NCBI RefSeq assembly: GCF_923081025.1
Contig: NZ_CAKLPZ010000001.1
Coordinates: 1,426,001 to 1,490,000 of the forward strand
Direction of reading: 5' to 3'
DNA: 64,000 bases
DNA from: Neolewinella maritima
GTDB lineage: Bacteria; Bacteroidota; Bacteroidia; Chitinophagales; Saprospiraceae
Position 1 is the first letter of the stretch; each line of letters begins with the position of its first letter. This document shows positions 8,264 through 17,731 of the stretch, in pieces. The notes under the pieces are model-generated. The model was not told the origin of the DNA and ran no database searches. It was given only the letters and a program-made list of their open reading frames with translations. The translations under genes were made by a program, and so were the position numbers.

Positions 8264-9304
8264 TTGGCAAGCGCAGAACCCGTAGGTGTAATCGGAGCGG
8301 GCACGTTCGGCACCGCCATGGCCAATCTACTGGCATACAACACGGACGTACTCATGTACAGCCGCAGTGCGGAGCTTACCGAACGCCTCAACCGCGAACG
8401 CTTTCGCTTCGGCGTACCGCTGCACGAGCGGGTCACGGTAGTAAATGATTTTAGCCTCATCGCCGAGCGCTGCCAACTGCTCTTTCCCATTGTGCCGTCC
8501 AACAATTTCCGGGAGATGATGCGTAGCATCACCGACCACCTGCGGCCAAGTCACCTGCTAATCCACGGTACTAAGGGCTTGGATATTACCGGTATGGACG
8601 AGCTGGATATCCCCAAGAAGGGCATAGAGCGCAGGAATGTGCACACCATGACGGACGTCATCCGCCAGGAGAGCGTGGTGGTGCGCGTAGGTGCGTTGAC
8701 CGGTCCGAATCTGGCGCGTGAACTGCTCGACGGACAGCCGTCCGCTTCGGTTATCGCCAGCAAGTTCGACGAGGTGATCGACCGGGCCAAGCTGGTCCTT
8801 AAATCCAGCCAGCTGCACGTATTCGGTACCCACGATATGCTGGGTGCTGAGCTGGCCGGGGTGCTCAAGAACGTGATCGCATTAGGCTCTGGCATCCTCA
8901 AGGGAGTCGGGCTGGGCAAGAATATTCAGGCCATGCTCGTTACCCGCGGACTGGTGGAAATGGTGCACTTCGGTCAGGCGCTGGGCAGTGATAAGCGCGC
9001 CTTCTTCGGTACGGCCGGCATCGGGGATTTGATCGCTACGGCGACCTCTAAGAAAAGCCGTAACTATATGTTTGGCTACCGCATCGGCTCCGGTGAAAGC
9101 CTGGCAGAGGTGACCGCCACCAGCCAGGAATTAGCCGAGGGGGTACGTACCCTGATGATCACCCGCCACCTGGCACGGAGCATGCGACTGCGGGTGCCCA
9201 TCACCGAGATGCTCTACCAGATCGTTTTCGAGCAGTACCCGGTAACCGAAGCCATGAACTACCTGATCACCTACCCGTACGACGTTGACGTTGATTTCCT
9301 CTAA
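8264..9304 (+). CDS. gpsA: Glycerol-3-phosphate dehydrogenase [NAD(P)+]
   Basis: This 346-residue enzyme reduces dihydroxyacetone phosphate to sn-glycerol 3-phosphate for phospholipid synthesis. The N-terminal dinucleotide-binding motif VGVIGAGTFGTAMA is at residues 7-20, the substrate-binding lysine is in HGTKGLD (Lys104), the catalytic lysine is in GVLKNVIALGSG (Lys202), and LVTRGL follows at about 225-230. The reading frame begins at a TTG codon, with no ATG available ahead of the Rossmann motif. It is followed 9 bases later by the YfhO-like gene. Confidence 0.95.
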   Translation: MASAEPVGVIGAGTFGTAMANLLAYNTDVLMYSRSAELTERLNRERFRFGVPLHERVTVVNDFSLIAERCQLLFPIVPSNNFREMMRSITDHLRPSHLLIHGTKGLDITGMDELDIPKKGIERRNVHTMTDVIRQESVVVRVGALTGPNLARELLDGQPSASVIASKFDEVIDRAKLVLKSSQLHVFGTHDMLGAELAGVLKNVIALGSGILKGVGLGKNIQAMLVTRGLVEMVHFGQALGSDKRAFFGTAGIGDLIATATSKKSRNYMFGYRIGSGESLAEVTATSQELAEGVRTLMITRHLARSMRLRVPITEMLYQIVFEQYPVTEAMNYLITYPYDVDVDFL

Positions 9305-9313
9305 GCTTACCGT

Positions 9314-11797
9314 ATGAACCTGAAGTCCCTACTCCCACACCTATTAGCGCTGGGCCTGTTCCTGGTCACGGTCATCGTCGTGTTTCTACCACAGTTTCAG
9401 GGTAAAAGTCTCCAACAGGGCGACATCGTACAGTACCGTGGCGCTAGCAGCGAGCTCCGCAACTACGCCGACCGCACGGGCGAGCGGACCAACTGGACCA
9501 ACGGCATGTTTGGCGGTATGCCTACCTACCAAATATCTACGGTCGCCGATGGTAACGTCCTGACCGTAGCCAAACGAGCGTTTTTCGGCTTTCTGACCGG
9601 GCCGGCCGGCTACGTATTCAGCGGCATGCTTTGCTTTTACCTGATGATGTGCTTTGTGGGCGTGAACCCCTGGCTCGCCATAGCCGGTGCGGTCACGGTA
9701 GGGCTGGCCACGAATAATATCGTGCTTTATGGGGCCGGTCACGTCAGTAAATTAGGCGTCATCACCTTCCTGCCCCTGGTAGCTGCCGGCGTACTCCTTG
9801 CCTTCCGGCAGCGGTACCTGGTGGGCGGTGCGGTATTCGCCCTAGGCATGGGACTGGCTATCCTGACCAACCACCCCCAAATGCTGTACTACTTCGGCCT
9901 CACCCTGCCCCTGCTCGGTATCGCGGAATTTGTGCGGCATCTCCGGCAGAAGACCCTGCCCGTATTCGCCAAGGCGATGGGCGCACTACTGGTGGGACTC
10001 GGACTGGCACTCGGTGCGGGAGCCAGTAATCTGCTGACCACCACGGAATACCTGCCACAATCCATCCGGGGTGGGGCAGTACTGACCGGCGCGGCCGCCG
10101 GAGAGATATCCGACGAAAGTGCCAAATCCGGCGGTCTGGACTGGGACTACGCCATGCAGTGGAGTAACGGCTTCAAGGATCTCCTGGCCACCTACGCCCC
10201 CCTGGCCGCCGGCGGGGGAAGTGGACAGCAGGTAAGCAAGCAGACCGACTTTGGACAGGCGATGAGCCGTGCCGGTTTCCGCGTGCTGGCCACCATCCCC
10301 GCGCCCCTGTACCACGGTAGTCTGCCCTTTACGGAGGGGCCCATTTACCTCGGTGCCGTGATCTTCGCGCTCTTCGTATTCGGATTGTTTACCGCATCTA
10401 CGCCCACCCGGGTCTGGCTCGGGGGAGGTACACTAATCGTTATCATTCTGAGCCTGGGCAAGAACGCCGAGTTCATCAACCGTCCGCTCTTCGACCTGCT
10501 GCCGCTGCTCGATAACTTTCGCACGCCCAACTCCGCCCTGAGTATTGCTACCTTTTTGATGGGCGCGTTGGGTCTATTGGGTATCAACCGTTGGCTTACG
10601 CTACGGGCCGTCGATCCGTTGCGCGCCGGCAAGCAACTGCGGCAGGCGGGACTCACCAGTGCCGCACTGGGCATTCTGGTCGTACTACTAGGCTTTGCCC
10701 TCGACTTCAACAGTCCACAGGACCTCGCTCAACTAGGTCGCTTTACTGGTGGGCAGATCGATGCGGCCGTGCTAGTCAGCCCGCTGGTAGCTACCCGCAT
10801 GGACGTTTACACCAGCGATGCGCTACGTAGCCTGCTCTTCGTCGGTCTGGTGTATGCAGTACTGTACTTTTGGTGGAAGGGATCGCTATCCATCTTGCCC
10901 GCCGCGGCACTTCTTGCGGTACTCGGACTGGCAGACTTCGTAGGCGTCAACGGCCGCTACCTCACGCACGATGATTTTAAGCCCAATCGAGTAGTCAATA
11001 ACGTGGTGCAGGCAAGTCCCGCCGATCAACAGATCCTGCAGGATCCCGACCCTAACTATCGGGTGCTAAACCTATCCCGGGCCCTCGACCAGGACGCCCT
11101 GACCAGCTACTTCCACAAGAGTATCGGCGGCTACTCGGCCGTCAAATTGCGCCGCTACCAGGACCTGATCGATGGCTACCTAAGCAAACGTGATCCCGGA
11201 GTGATCAATATGCTGAATACCAAGTACTTCCTGATCCCGGGTGAAGACGGCACCTTAACCGCTCAGGCCAACCCACAGGCCTTCGGTAATGCCTGGCTGG
11301 TAGATGAAATCACGCTGGTGGATGGACCGGATGCGGAGTTTGCCGCCCTGGGTACTACTGCCGACTTAAAGCGCACCGCCATTATTGGACCGGACTTCGC
11401 ACCTGCGGTCTCCGCCCTCGATCCCAGTGGACAAGGTAGCGTGGAACTGACCGCGTATGAGCCCAACGACCTGAGCTACCGCTTCAGTTCGCCGTCTGAG
11501 CAGCTGGTGGTATTCTCAGAGATTTGGTACGGACCGGACCTGGGCTGGGAAGCGACCATAGATGGCGAGCCCGCCGAGCTACTGCGGGCCAACTACGCAC
11601 TCCGTGCCCTGCGTGTGCCGGCGGGCGAGCACACCATTCGTATGACCTTTGCACCACGCAGCTATGCCCTGGGGCGCACCATTTCGCTCATTTGCAGCGT
11701 TCTGATTCTACTGGGCGTCGTCGCCGCTATCGTGTACCCACTGCTCCGTAACAGGGGAGGGGCCGCAGGTGCCACGCCCCTCAACGCTACTGCATGA
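9314..11797 (+). CDS. YfhO-family polytopic membrane protein
   Basis: This 827-residue protein has a dozen or more hydrophobic helices in the first two thirds, then an extracytoplasmic domain of about 270 residues and a final membrane helix near residues 790-812. The architecture and motifs such as TNGMFGGMPTYQ near the N-terminus and GYSAVKLRRYQD match the YfhO family. These are GT-C-fold-like membrane proteins linked in Firmicutes to glycosylation of lipoteichoic acid. In Bacteroidota they are common and their acceptor is unknown. The stop overlaps the next gene, a lipoprotein, by 4 bases, so the pair is coupled. Confidence 0.87.
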   Translation: MNLKSLLPHLLALGLFLVTVIVVFLPQFQGKSLQQGDIVQYRGASSELRNYADRTGERTNWTNGMFGGMPTYQISTVADGNVLTVAKRAFFGFLTGPAGYVFSGMLCFYLMMCFVGVNPWLAIAGAVTVGLATNNIVLYGAGHVSKLGVITFLPLVAAGVLLAFRQRYLVGGAVFALGMGLAILTNHPQMLYYFGLTLPLLGIAEFVRHLRQKTLPVFAKAMGALLVGLGLALGAGASNLLTTTEYLPQSIRGGAVLTGAAAGEISDESAKSGGLDWDYAMQWSNGFKDLLATYAPLAAGGGSGQQVSKQTDFGQAMSRAGFRVLATIPAPLYHGSLPFTEGPIYLGAVIFALFVFGLFTASTPTRVWLGGGTLIVIILSLGKNAEFINRPLFDLLPLLDNFRTPNSALSIATFLMGALGLLGINRWLTLRAVDPLRAGKQLRQAGLTSAALGILVVLLGFALDFNSPQDLAQLGRFTGGQIDAAVLVSPLVATRMDVYTSDALRSLLFVGLVYAVLYFWWKGSLSILPAAALLAVLGLADFVGVNGRYLTHDDFKPNRVVNNVVQASPADQQILQDPDPNYRVLNLSRALDQDALTSYFHKSIGGYSAVKLRRYQDLIDGYLSKRDPGVINMLNTKYFLIPGEDGTLTAQANPQAFGNAWLVDEITLVDGPDAEFAALGTTADLKRTAIIGPDFAPAVSALDPSGQGSVELTAYEPNDLSYRFSSPSEQLVVFSEIWYGPDLGWEATIDGEPAELLRANYALRALRVPAGEHTIRMTFAPRSYALGRTISLICSVLILLGVVAAIVYPLLRNRGGAAGATPLNATA

Positions 11798-12582
11798 TCC
11801 TGACCCGTACCCTCCCTTACTTACTTGCTTGTGTACTGCTGATCGGCGGCTTGCTAGGCTGCGATGATGAGGACTTTGTCCCATCGTCCATGGATGAGCT
11901 GGAAACGTACTATCCGCTGGAGCTTAACCGCCCCGCATTCTATACCGTAGACAGTATTGTACTGCGGGGCGTCGTGGGGGGGACCCGGTACGACAGTAGC
12001 CGGAGCGAGGCGCGCGAGACGCTGGTGGAGTCGTTCGTTGCCGCGGACGGTCAGACCGTTTATCGCGGGGAACGCTGGGTGCGGAGAAACGATACCCAGG
12101 CTTTTCGCTTTGAGCGCACCTTCACGGTCAGTCGCACACCGCGTACCGTGGAGCGCAGCGAGGATAATCTGACGTTTACCAAGCTCACCCTGCCGCTTCG
12201 CGAGGGCAGCAGCTGGGATGGTAACGCGGCCTTCGACGAGCGGCGCTCGGTGAGTGTGGGGGGTGAGTTTCTGGATGTGTATTTCGGTTGGGACTACCGC
12301 TATTCTGCACTTGGTGATACTGCTACACTGGCCTCCGGTTTGCAGGTGGATAGCGTACTCACCGTCACCCAGGCCGAGGTGCTGGACAACCAGATCGACC
12401 TGCGGCGCGCTTACGAACGCTACGCCGCCGGTCTGGGATTGATCGAACGCTTCGTCGATGCTCGCCATACGCAGTGCCGCGTGTGCTGTAACCAGAATAC
12501 CGCGACCTGCGTAGATCTCTCGTGGGATGAGAAGGCGGAAAAGGGCTACATTATCCACGAAAAGCTGGTACGGCGGGAGTAA
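11794..12582 (+). CDS. Lipoprotein of unknown function with C-terminal Cys cluster
   Basis: This is a 262-residue predicted lipoprotein: hydrophobic signal peptide ending in GGLLGC with Cys23 as the lipid anchor, followed by an acidic DDEDF stretch. The mature part is beta-rich, and a cysteine cluster CRVCCNQNTATC lies about 35 residues before the end. I do not recognise a family. It is translationally coupled (ATGA overlap) to the YfhO-like membrane protein, so it may be an envelope partner of that enzyme. The cysteines could form disulfides or bind a metal, but that is open. Confidence 0.75.
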   Translation: MILTRTLPYLLACVLLIGGLLGCDDEDFVPSSMDELETYYPLELNRPAFYTVDSIVLRGVVGGTRYDSSRSEARETLVESFVAADGQTVYRGERWVRRNDTQAFRFERTFTVSRTPRTVERSEDNLTFTKLTLPLREGSSWDGNAAFDERRSVSVGGEFLDVYFGWDYRYSALGDTATLASGLQVDSVLTVTQAEVLDNQIDLRRAYERYAAGLGLIERFVDARHTQCRVCCNQNTATCVDLSWDEKAEKGYIIHEKLVRRE

Positions 12583-12584
12583 GC

Positions 12585-12616
12585 ATTGCGTGATCTCCGG
12601 CTTTTGGTTACCTTGG
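12585..12616 (+). promoter_or_regulatory. Bacteroidota-type promoter for fadN
   Basis: ATTG at 12585-12588, a 20-base spacer and TACCTTGG at 12609-12616 resemble the TTTG-N19/20-TAnnTTTG consensus, with two mismatches. Transcription would begin near 12622, so the in-frame TTG at 12586 cannot be the start and the ATG at 12646 is preferred. Confidence 0.5.
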
Positions 12617-12645
12617 CCAGCGAATTTTCGCTAAACGATCATGAT

Positions 12646-15042
12646 ATGACTGCTACCTCCCGCCACATTCGCCGCGTTGCCGTTCTGGGCTCCGGGGTGA
12701 TGGGCTCCGGCATTGCCTGCCACTTCGCTAACGTTGGACTGGACGTCCTCATGCTGGACATCCTCCCCCGGGATATGGACGCTACGGAGACTAAGCCAGC
12801 CGTGCGCAACTCGGTCGCTACCAAAGCACTGACTACCGCCATCAAGTCTAAGCCCGCGCCGCTGTACAGTAAGGACTTCGCGCAGCGCATCACGGTAGGC
12901 AACTTCACCGACGATATGGAGAAGCTCGGTGACTATGACTGGATCATCGAGGTAGTAGTGGAACGGCTCGACATCAAGCAAAAAGTGCTGAGTCAGGTAG
13001 ACCGTGTGCGGCGAAAGGGAAGTCTGATCACCACCAATACCTCCGGTATACCGATCCGGATGATCCAGGAGGGGATGAGTGAGGACTTCCGGCAGCACTT
13101 TTGCGGTACGCACTTCTTCAACCCGGCACGCTACCTGCGCCTGTTTGAGATTATTCCGGGACCCGACACGAAGAAGGAAGTAATCGACTTCTTTATGCGC
13201 TACGGCGATCTGTACCTCGGCAAGACCACCGTACTGGCCAAGGATACTCCGGCCTTCATTGGCAACCGGATCGGTGTGTACAGTATGGCTAAAATCTATA
13301 GCCTGACGGACGAGTTGGATCTGTCTATCGACACCGTGGATCGTCTGACCGGACCTACCCTCGGGCGGCCCAAGACCGGAACCTTCCGTCTGGGAGATCT
13401 GGTCGGCCACGATACGGCCGCTCACGTCATGACCGGCATTCGGGAGAACGCTCCGGGCGATGAGGCAGCTGCCGTAATGGAAATTCCGTCGTACTACCAG
13501 TTCCTGATCGACAAGAACTTCCTGGGTAATAAGTCCGGTCAGGGCTTCTACAAAAAGGTACTCGACGAGGAGGGCAATCGCCAGATCCTCGGACTGAACC
13601 TGAAAACACTGGAGTACGAGCCCAGCCAGCGGAGTGACCTGAAGAGCCTGAAGACGGCCAAACAGGTCGACGATCCTAAGCGCCGGGTGCAGACCCTATT
13701 CAACGAAGAGGATGCCGGGGGGCAGCTAGTCCGCCGGAGTCTGGCCGGACTCTTCGCCTACTCCGCTAACCGGATTCCCGAGATCAGCGATAACATCTAC
13801 AGCATCGATGATGCGATGCGGGCCGGCTATGCCTGGAAGATGGGGCCGTTCGAGTACTGGGACGCGGTCGGTCTCTCCGCTGGCATCGAAGCCGCCGAAG
13901 CTGATGGCAACACCATCGCCCAGTGGGTGAAGGACATGCAGTCTGCCGGTCACGCAACGTTCTACAAGCGCGAAGACGGTAAGCTGAAGTACTACGACAT
14001 CGAGTCCAAGTCCTATAAGGTCAAGCCGGGAACGGAGCAGTTCGTCATCCTGGATAACCTGCGGGACAACAAGCCCGTGTACCAGAATAGTGAGGTGACG
14101 CTGCACGACATCGGCGACGGCATTGCCTGTCTCGAATTCACCAGCGCCTACAACAGCATTGGCGAAGGGGTACTGCGGGGCTACGAAGAGGCCATTAGCA
14201 AACTTGAAGAAGAAGGCTGGCGTGGCATGGTGCTCGGTAACAACGCCGAGAACTTCAGCGTGGGCGCTAATCTGATGATGATCGCCCAGCTTGCCTACCA
14301 GCAGGAATTCGAGGAGCTCAATATGGCCGTCAACCTGTTCCAGCAGAGCGTGATGCGGCTGCGGTACTCCGCCATTCCCGTCATTGCCGCTACCCAGGGC
14401 TATGTATTTGGTGGAGGCTGCGAAAGCCTGATGCACTGCGACGGTGCCGCGGTAGCCGCGGAGAGCTACATCGGACTCGTAGAAGCAGGCATCGGATTGA
14501 TCCCAGCCGGTGCAGGCACGAAAGAATTTGCCGTGCGGGCCAGTGACAGCTTCTTCGAGGGAGATGTAATGATCCCTACGCTGATCGAGCGCTTTAAGGC
14601 GATCGCGATGGCGGGCGTATCTACCAGTGCGCATGAGGCATACGATTACGGCTACCTGATCGAGGGCCGCGACAAGGTGGTGGTCAATAAGGATCGTAAC
14701 ATCGCCGAAGCCAAGCGCATGGCCCTAGACCTAGCTGACGATGGCTACACCATGCCCCGCCGCCGGCAGGACGTGACCGTACTCGGTCGCGGTGGACTGG
14801 CCGCCCTCTATGCGGCAGCTAACGAGCTCAAGCGTGGACACTACGCCAGCGCGCACGACATCAAGATCGCGCATAAAGTGGCCTGGGTGCTGTGTGGGGG
14901 AGACCTTACGGGTACGCAGAAAGTGAGCGAGCAGTACCTGCTGGACATCGAGCGGGAGGCGTTCCTCAGCCTCTGCGGAGAGCAGAAGACACTGGAACGT
15001 ATCCAGCACATGCTGCAGACCAACAAGCCCCTGCGCAATTAA
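12646..15042 (+). CDS. fadN: 3-hydroxyacyl-CoA dehydrogenase / enoyl-CoA hydratase
   Basis: This 798-residue two-domain beta-oxidation enzyme has the FadN order: an NAD-binding 3-hydroxyacyl-CoA dehydrogenase first (VAVLGSGVMGSGIACHFAN at about 11-29, FNPARYLRLFEIIPG near 160, and a second C-terminal dehydrogenase domain), then an enoyl-CoA hydratase fold at about residues 480-700 with GNNAENFSVGANL and GYVFGGGCES. Together these hydrate enoyl-CoA and oxidise the 3-hydroxyacyl-CoA. I chose ATG 12646 because it sits just ahead of the Rossmann motif and downstream of a promoter-like element. The thiolase gene follows after 18 bases. No acyl-CoA dehydrogenase gene is present here. Confidence 0.93.
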   Translation: MTATSRHIRRVAVLGSGVMGSGIACHFANVGLDVLMLDILPRDMDATETKPAVRNSVATKALTTAIKSKPAPLYSKDFAQRITVGNFTDDMEKLGDYDWIIEVVVERLDIKQKVLSQVDRVRRKGSLITTNTSGIPIRMIQEGMSEDFRQHFCGTHFFNPARYLRLFEIIPGPDTKKEVIDFFMRYGDLYLGKTTVLAKDTPAFIGNRIGVYSMAKIYSLTDELDLSIDTVDRLTGPTLGRPKTGTFRLGDLVGHDTAAHVMTGIRENAPGDEAAAVMEIPSYYQFLIDKNFLGNKSGQGFYKKVLDEEGNRQILGLNLKTLEYEPSQRSDLKSLKTAKQVDDPKRRVQTLFNEEDAGGQLVRRSLAGLFAYSANRIPEISDNIYSIDDAMRAGYAWKMGPFEYWDAVGLSAGIEAAEADGNTIAQWVKDMQSAGHATFYKREDGKLKYYDIESKSYKVKPGTEQFVILDNLRDNKPVYQNSEVTLHDIGDGIACLEFTSAYNSIGEGVLRGYEEAISKLEEEGWRGMVLGNNAENFSVGANLMMIAQLAYQQEFEELNMAVNLFQQSVMRLRYSAIPVIAATQGYVFGGGCESLMHCDGAAVAAESYIGLVEAGIGLIPAGAGTKEFAVRASDSFFEGDVMIPTLIERFKAIAMAGVSTSAHEAYDYGYLIEGRDKVVVNKDRNIAEAKRMALDLADDGYTMPRRRQDVTVLGRGGLAALYAAANELKRGHYASAHDIKIAHKVAWVLCGGDLTGTQKVSEQYLLDIEREAFLSLCGEQKTLERIQHMLQTNKPLRN

Positions 15043-15060
15043 TCAAAAGCTAAGCATATC

Positions 15061-16233
15061 ATGAAAGAAGCATATATAGTCAGCGGACTCCGGTCGGCCG
15101 TAGGTAAAGCCGGTCGCGGCGGATTCAAGAATTTTCGTTCGGACGATCTCGCCGTACGCGTTATCAAGGCCATGTTCGACGCCCAGCCCGATATCGATCC
15201 GGCGATCGTAGACGATGTTCTAGTAGGCTGTGCCAATCCCGAAGGGGAGCAGGGCCTGCAGGTAGGTCGCCAGATCAGCCTGCGCGCACTCGGTAAGTCC
15301 GTACCCGGTGTGACGGTCAACCGCTACTGCGCCAGCGGACTCGAGACCATCTCCATGGCGGTAGCCAAGGTGAAGGCAGGAATGGGGGAGTGCTACGTAG
15401 CCGGCGGTGCCGAGAGCATGAGCAACATCCCCATGACGGGCTATAAACTAGCCCCTAGCTATGAGGTAGCCAGCACGACTCCCGACTACGTAGTAGGTAT
15501 GGGCATCACGGCCGAGGCAGTAGCTAAGAAGTATAACGTCACCCGCGAAGAGGCCGATGCCTTTGCCGTGCGAAGCCATGAACGCGCCGCCGCAGCCATC
15601 GATGCCGGACGCTTCGAGGATGAGATCGTACCCGTAGAGGTAGAGGAAGTATTCGTAAAGGACGGGAAGCGTCAGACCAGTACGCATACCGTAGCCGTAG
15701 ATGAAGGACTACGTCGGGGCACTAGCATGGAAGGTCTCGGTCGACTGCGTCCGGTCTTTCAGACCAACGGCGTAGTGACGGCCGGTAACTCCAGCCAGAC
15801 CAGTGATGGAGTGGCCTTCGTCATTGTGATGAGTGGAGAGATGGTCAAGCAACTAGGTCTCGAGCCCGTAGCGCGTCTGGTCAGCTGCGCGGTAGGCGGT
15901 GTCGATCCGCTGTACATGGGTATCGGTCCCTGCGTAGCTATCCCTAAGGCATTAAAGCAGGCCGGACTACAGTTGAGTGATATCCAGCTGGTAGAACTCA
16001 ACGAAGCATTTGCTACTCAGTCGCTGGCCGTGATCAAGGAGGTCGGGCTCGACGACAGCATCGTAAACGTCAACGGCGGGGCGATTGCACTGGGCCATCC
16101 CCTGGGTTGTACGGGCGCCAAACTGTCTATCCAACTGCTCAACGAGATGAAGCGTCGCGATCTCAAGTACGGTATGGTCACGGCCTGCGTAGGCGGCGGT
16201 CAGGGTATTGCGGGCATCTATGAACGCCTGTAG
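15061..16233 (+). CDS. fadA: Acetyl-CoA acyltransferase (3-ketoacyl-CoA thiolase)
   Basis: This 390-residue thiolase cleaves 3-ketoacyl-CoA with CoA to acetyl-CoA and a shortened acyl-CoA, completing the cycle begun by the FadN-type enzyme encoded just upstream. The catalytic nucleophile is Cys90 in NRYCASGLE, the general base is His346 in ALGHPLG, and the second cysteine is Cys376 in TACVGGGQG. The length is standard. It is in the same transcription unit as fadN. Confidence 0.95.
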   Translation: MKEAYIVSGLRSAVGKAGRGGFKNFRSDDLAVRVIKAMFDAQPDIDPAIVDDVLVGCANPEGEQGLQVGRQISLRALGKSVPGVTVNRYCASGLETISMAVAKVKAGMGECYVAGGAESMSNIPMTGYKLAPSYEVASTTPDYVVGMGITAEAVAKKYNVTREEADAFAVRSHERAAAAIDAGRFEDEIVPVEVEEVFVKDGKRQTSTHTVAVDEGLRRGTSMEGLGRLRPVFQTNGVVTAGNSSQTSDGVAFVIVMSGEMVKQLGLEPVARLVSCAVGGVDPLYMGIGPCVAIPKALKQAGLQLSDIQLVELNEAFATQSLAVIKEVGLDDSIVNVNGGAIALGHPLGCTGAKLSIQLLNEMKRRDLKYGMVTACVGGGQGIAGIYERL

Positions 16234-16273
16234 TATCTTAGGAAACAGTCGAATCGTCTAAAGATGGAGCACA

Positions 16274-16585
16274 GTGGGTGAAGGTATTGAGGCACTTAAG
16301 GAGCAGTTGCGCGCCCAGGCGAACCAAACCTTCCCCACCGTGGCCCGTCGCGATGGCTATCCTATCGTGATGAACCACTGCTTCCTGCGCGTGGTGTATG
16401 ACAATTTATTTCAGCGAAAGTGGCAGGAGGTACTCGACCCCAAAAAGCCCGCCATCCACCAACTGAGCGAAACGCAATTGCGCCGAGCGATCGAGTTGGG
16501 CAATGAAGTTGTCGCAGATCGTAGCGCTTGCGAAATGATGAACATGCGTAGCCTGGAGTGGCGGGGGAAGTCCCCCAGAACTTAG
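16274..16585 (+). CDS. Small protein of unknown function
   Basis: This is a 103-residue soluble protein with a GTG start as the most upstream possibility. The central part (GYPIVMNHCFLRVVYDNLFQ, then KPAIHQLSETQLRRAI) looks like a conserved small Bacteroidota protein that I have seen only as hypothetical. I cannot assign a function. It lies between fadA and marC on the same strand with short spacers. The start is uncertain. Confidence 0.6.
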   Translation: MGEGIEALKEQLRAQANQTFPTVARRDGYPIVMNHCFLRVVYDNLFQRKWQEVLDPKKPAIHQLSETQLRRAIELGNEVVADRSACEMMNMRSLEWRGKSPRT

Positions 16586-16610
16586 CCCCTGCACCGGCGT
16601 TACCCGCCGT

Positions 16611-17261
16611 ATGCTTAGTCTCTTCTTTGCCACGCTGGGTTCCTTATTCTCGGTCGTCAACCCCCTGGGTGCGGTACCCATGTACCTTACGCTGACGAAC
16701 GATTATACCCCCCACGAGCGCGCCGCTACGGCCCGCCGCACGGCGCTGTACTTCATGATGATCCTGGTGACTTTCTTCTTCGCCGGTACGGTGATCCTGA
16801 ACTTCTTCGGAATCTCGCTTAATGCGCTGCGTATAGCGGGCGGACTCATCATCGTAAACAGCGGCTACGGCCTGCTGAACTCCAAATCCGAGCGCCGCCG
16901 TATGAGCAGCCGGATGGAGGAGGAAGCGCAGCAAAAAGACGACATCAGCTTCACGCCCATGGCCATGCCCATGCTCTCCGGTCCCGGTAGTATTTCGCTA
17001 CTTATTGGTCTGTCGGCAGCGGATCTGGACTGGCAGAACAGTGTGCTGATCGTGGGGGTAGTCGCCGTGATGGCCCTGCTGATCTTCTTTACGCTCTACT
17101 TCGCCCCCGTGTTATTCCGATTGTTGGGGCGGGTGGGCTTATCGGCGCTGAGTCGCATTATGGGCTTCCTGGTCATGGCCATTGGTATACAGTTGCTGAT
17201 CTACGGTCTGGTCAGCCTGATCGGTGACATCTGGCCGCAGGTAGAAATGATGCGGAAATAG
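16611..17261 (+). CDS. marC: MarC-family integral membrane protein
   Basis: This 216-residue protein has six predicted membrane helices and the MarC (UPF0056/NAAT) hallmarks: FSVVNPLGAVPMYL at residues 13-26, ALRIAGGLIIVNSGYGLL in the third helix, and PMAMPMLSGPGSI near residues 116-128. The family was once tied to multiple antibiotic resistance, but that link was not upheld, and its transport substrate is unknown. It is on the same strand as its neighbours, with no obvious promoter. Confidence 0.9.
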   Translation: MLSLFFATLGSLFSVVNPLGAVPMYLTLTNDYTPHERAATARRTALYFMMILVTFFFAGTVILNFFGISLNALRIAGGLIIVNSGYGLLNSKSERRRMSSRMEEEAQQKDDISFTPMAMPMLSGPGSISLLIGLSAADLDWQNSVLIVGVVAVMALLIFFTLYFAPVLFRLLGRVGLSALSRIMGFLVMAIGIQLLIYGLVSLIGDIWPQVEMMRK

Positions 17262-17296
17262 CGTTCTTGTGTCGGTACGTTAAACCCCTGATCCAC

Positions 17297-17653
17297 ATGA
17301 CTACCCTAATTCTCGGTGCTACTACGAACCCCACGCGCTATGCTTCCCTTGCCGCGGAGCGACTCGTATCGCGGGGACATCGAATCATTCCCGTAGGGAT
17401 CAAGCAGGGCAAGGTACAGGGAGCGGAAATTTTGAATGGCCTGCCGGACGTACCCGAGGTAGATACCGTGACGCTTTACGTAGGCCCCGTCCACCAGCCA
17501 CAGTATTACGACTGGCTGCTCCGCGTAGCACCCCGGCGGATCATTTTCAACCCCGGCACGGAGAATGCCGAGCTGATGAAATTGGCCCGGGAGAACGACA
17601 TCGAGGTAGTTGCCGGCTGCACACTAGTGATGCTCGCCGGCGGGACATATTAA
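17297..17653 (+). CDS. CoA-binding-domain protein (YccU-like)
   Basis: This 118-residue single-domain protein has the Rossmann-like CoA-binding fold: TLILGATTNPTRYASLAAERLVSRGH at the N-terminus, then GLPDVPEVDTVTLYV and FNPGTENAELMKLA. It is similar to E. coli YccU and to the CoA-binding domain of succinyl-CoA synthetase. Its role is unknown, and no enzymatic domain is attached. ATG 17297 was chosen because the family begins right before the first beta strand. An upstream in-frame start at 17267 would add ten unrelated residues. Confidence 0.85.
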   Translation: MTTLILGATTNPTRYASLAAERLVSRGHRIIPVGIKQGKVQGAEILNGLPDVPEVDTVTLYVGPVHQPQYYDWLLRVAPRRIIFNPGTENAELMKLARENDIEVVAGCTLVMLAGGTY

Positions 17654-17731
17654 CAAGCTTTACTGAACGGCATTCGATTTGCTTCGTTAGCATAGACCAC
17701 CGGCCGCCAGCGCGCCGGGGAAAACGTAATT

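Noticed and set aside
11854-12558. A 234-residue minus-strand frame opposite the lipoprotein gene
   Set aside because: The plus-strand frame has a lipobox and is coupled to the YfhO gene; the minus frame has no recognisable features.
12631-14634. Long minus-strand frames of 264 and 302 residues opposite fadN
   Set aside because: They mirror the codon structure of fadN in GC-rich DNA and resemble no protein family.
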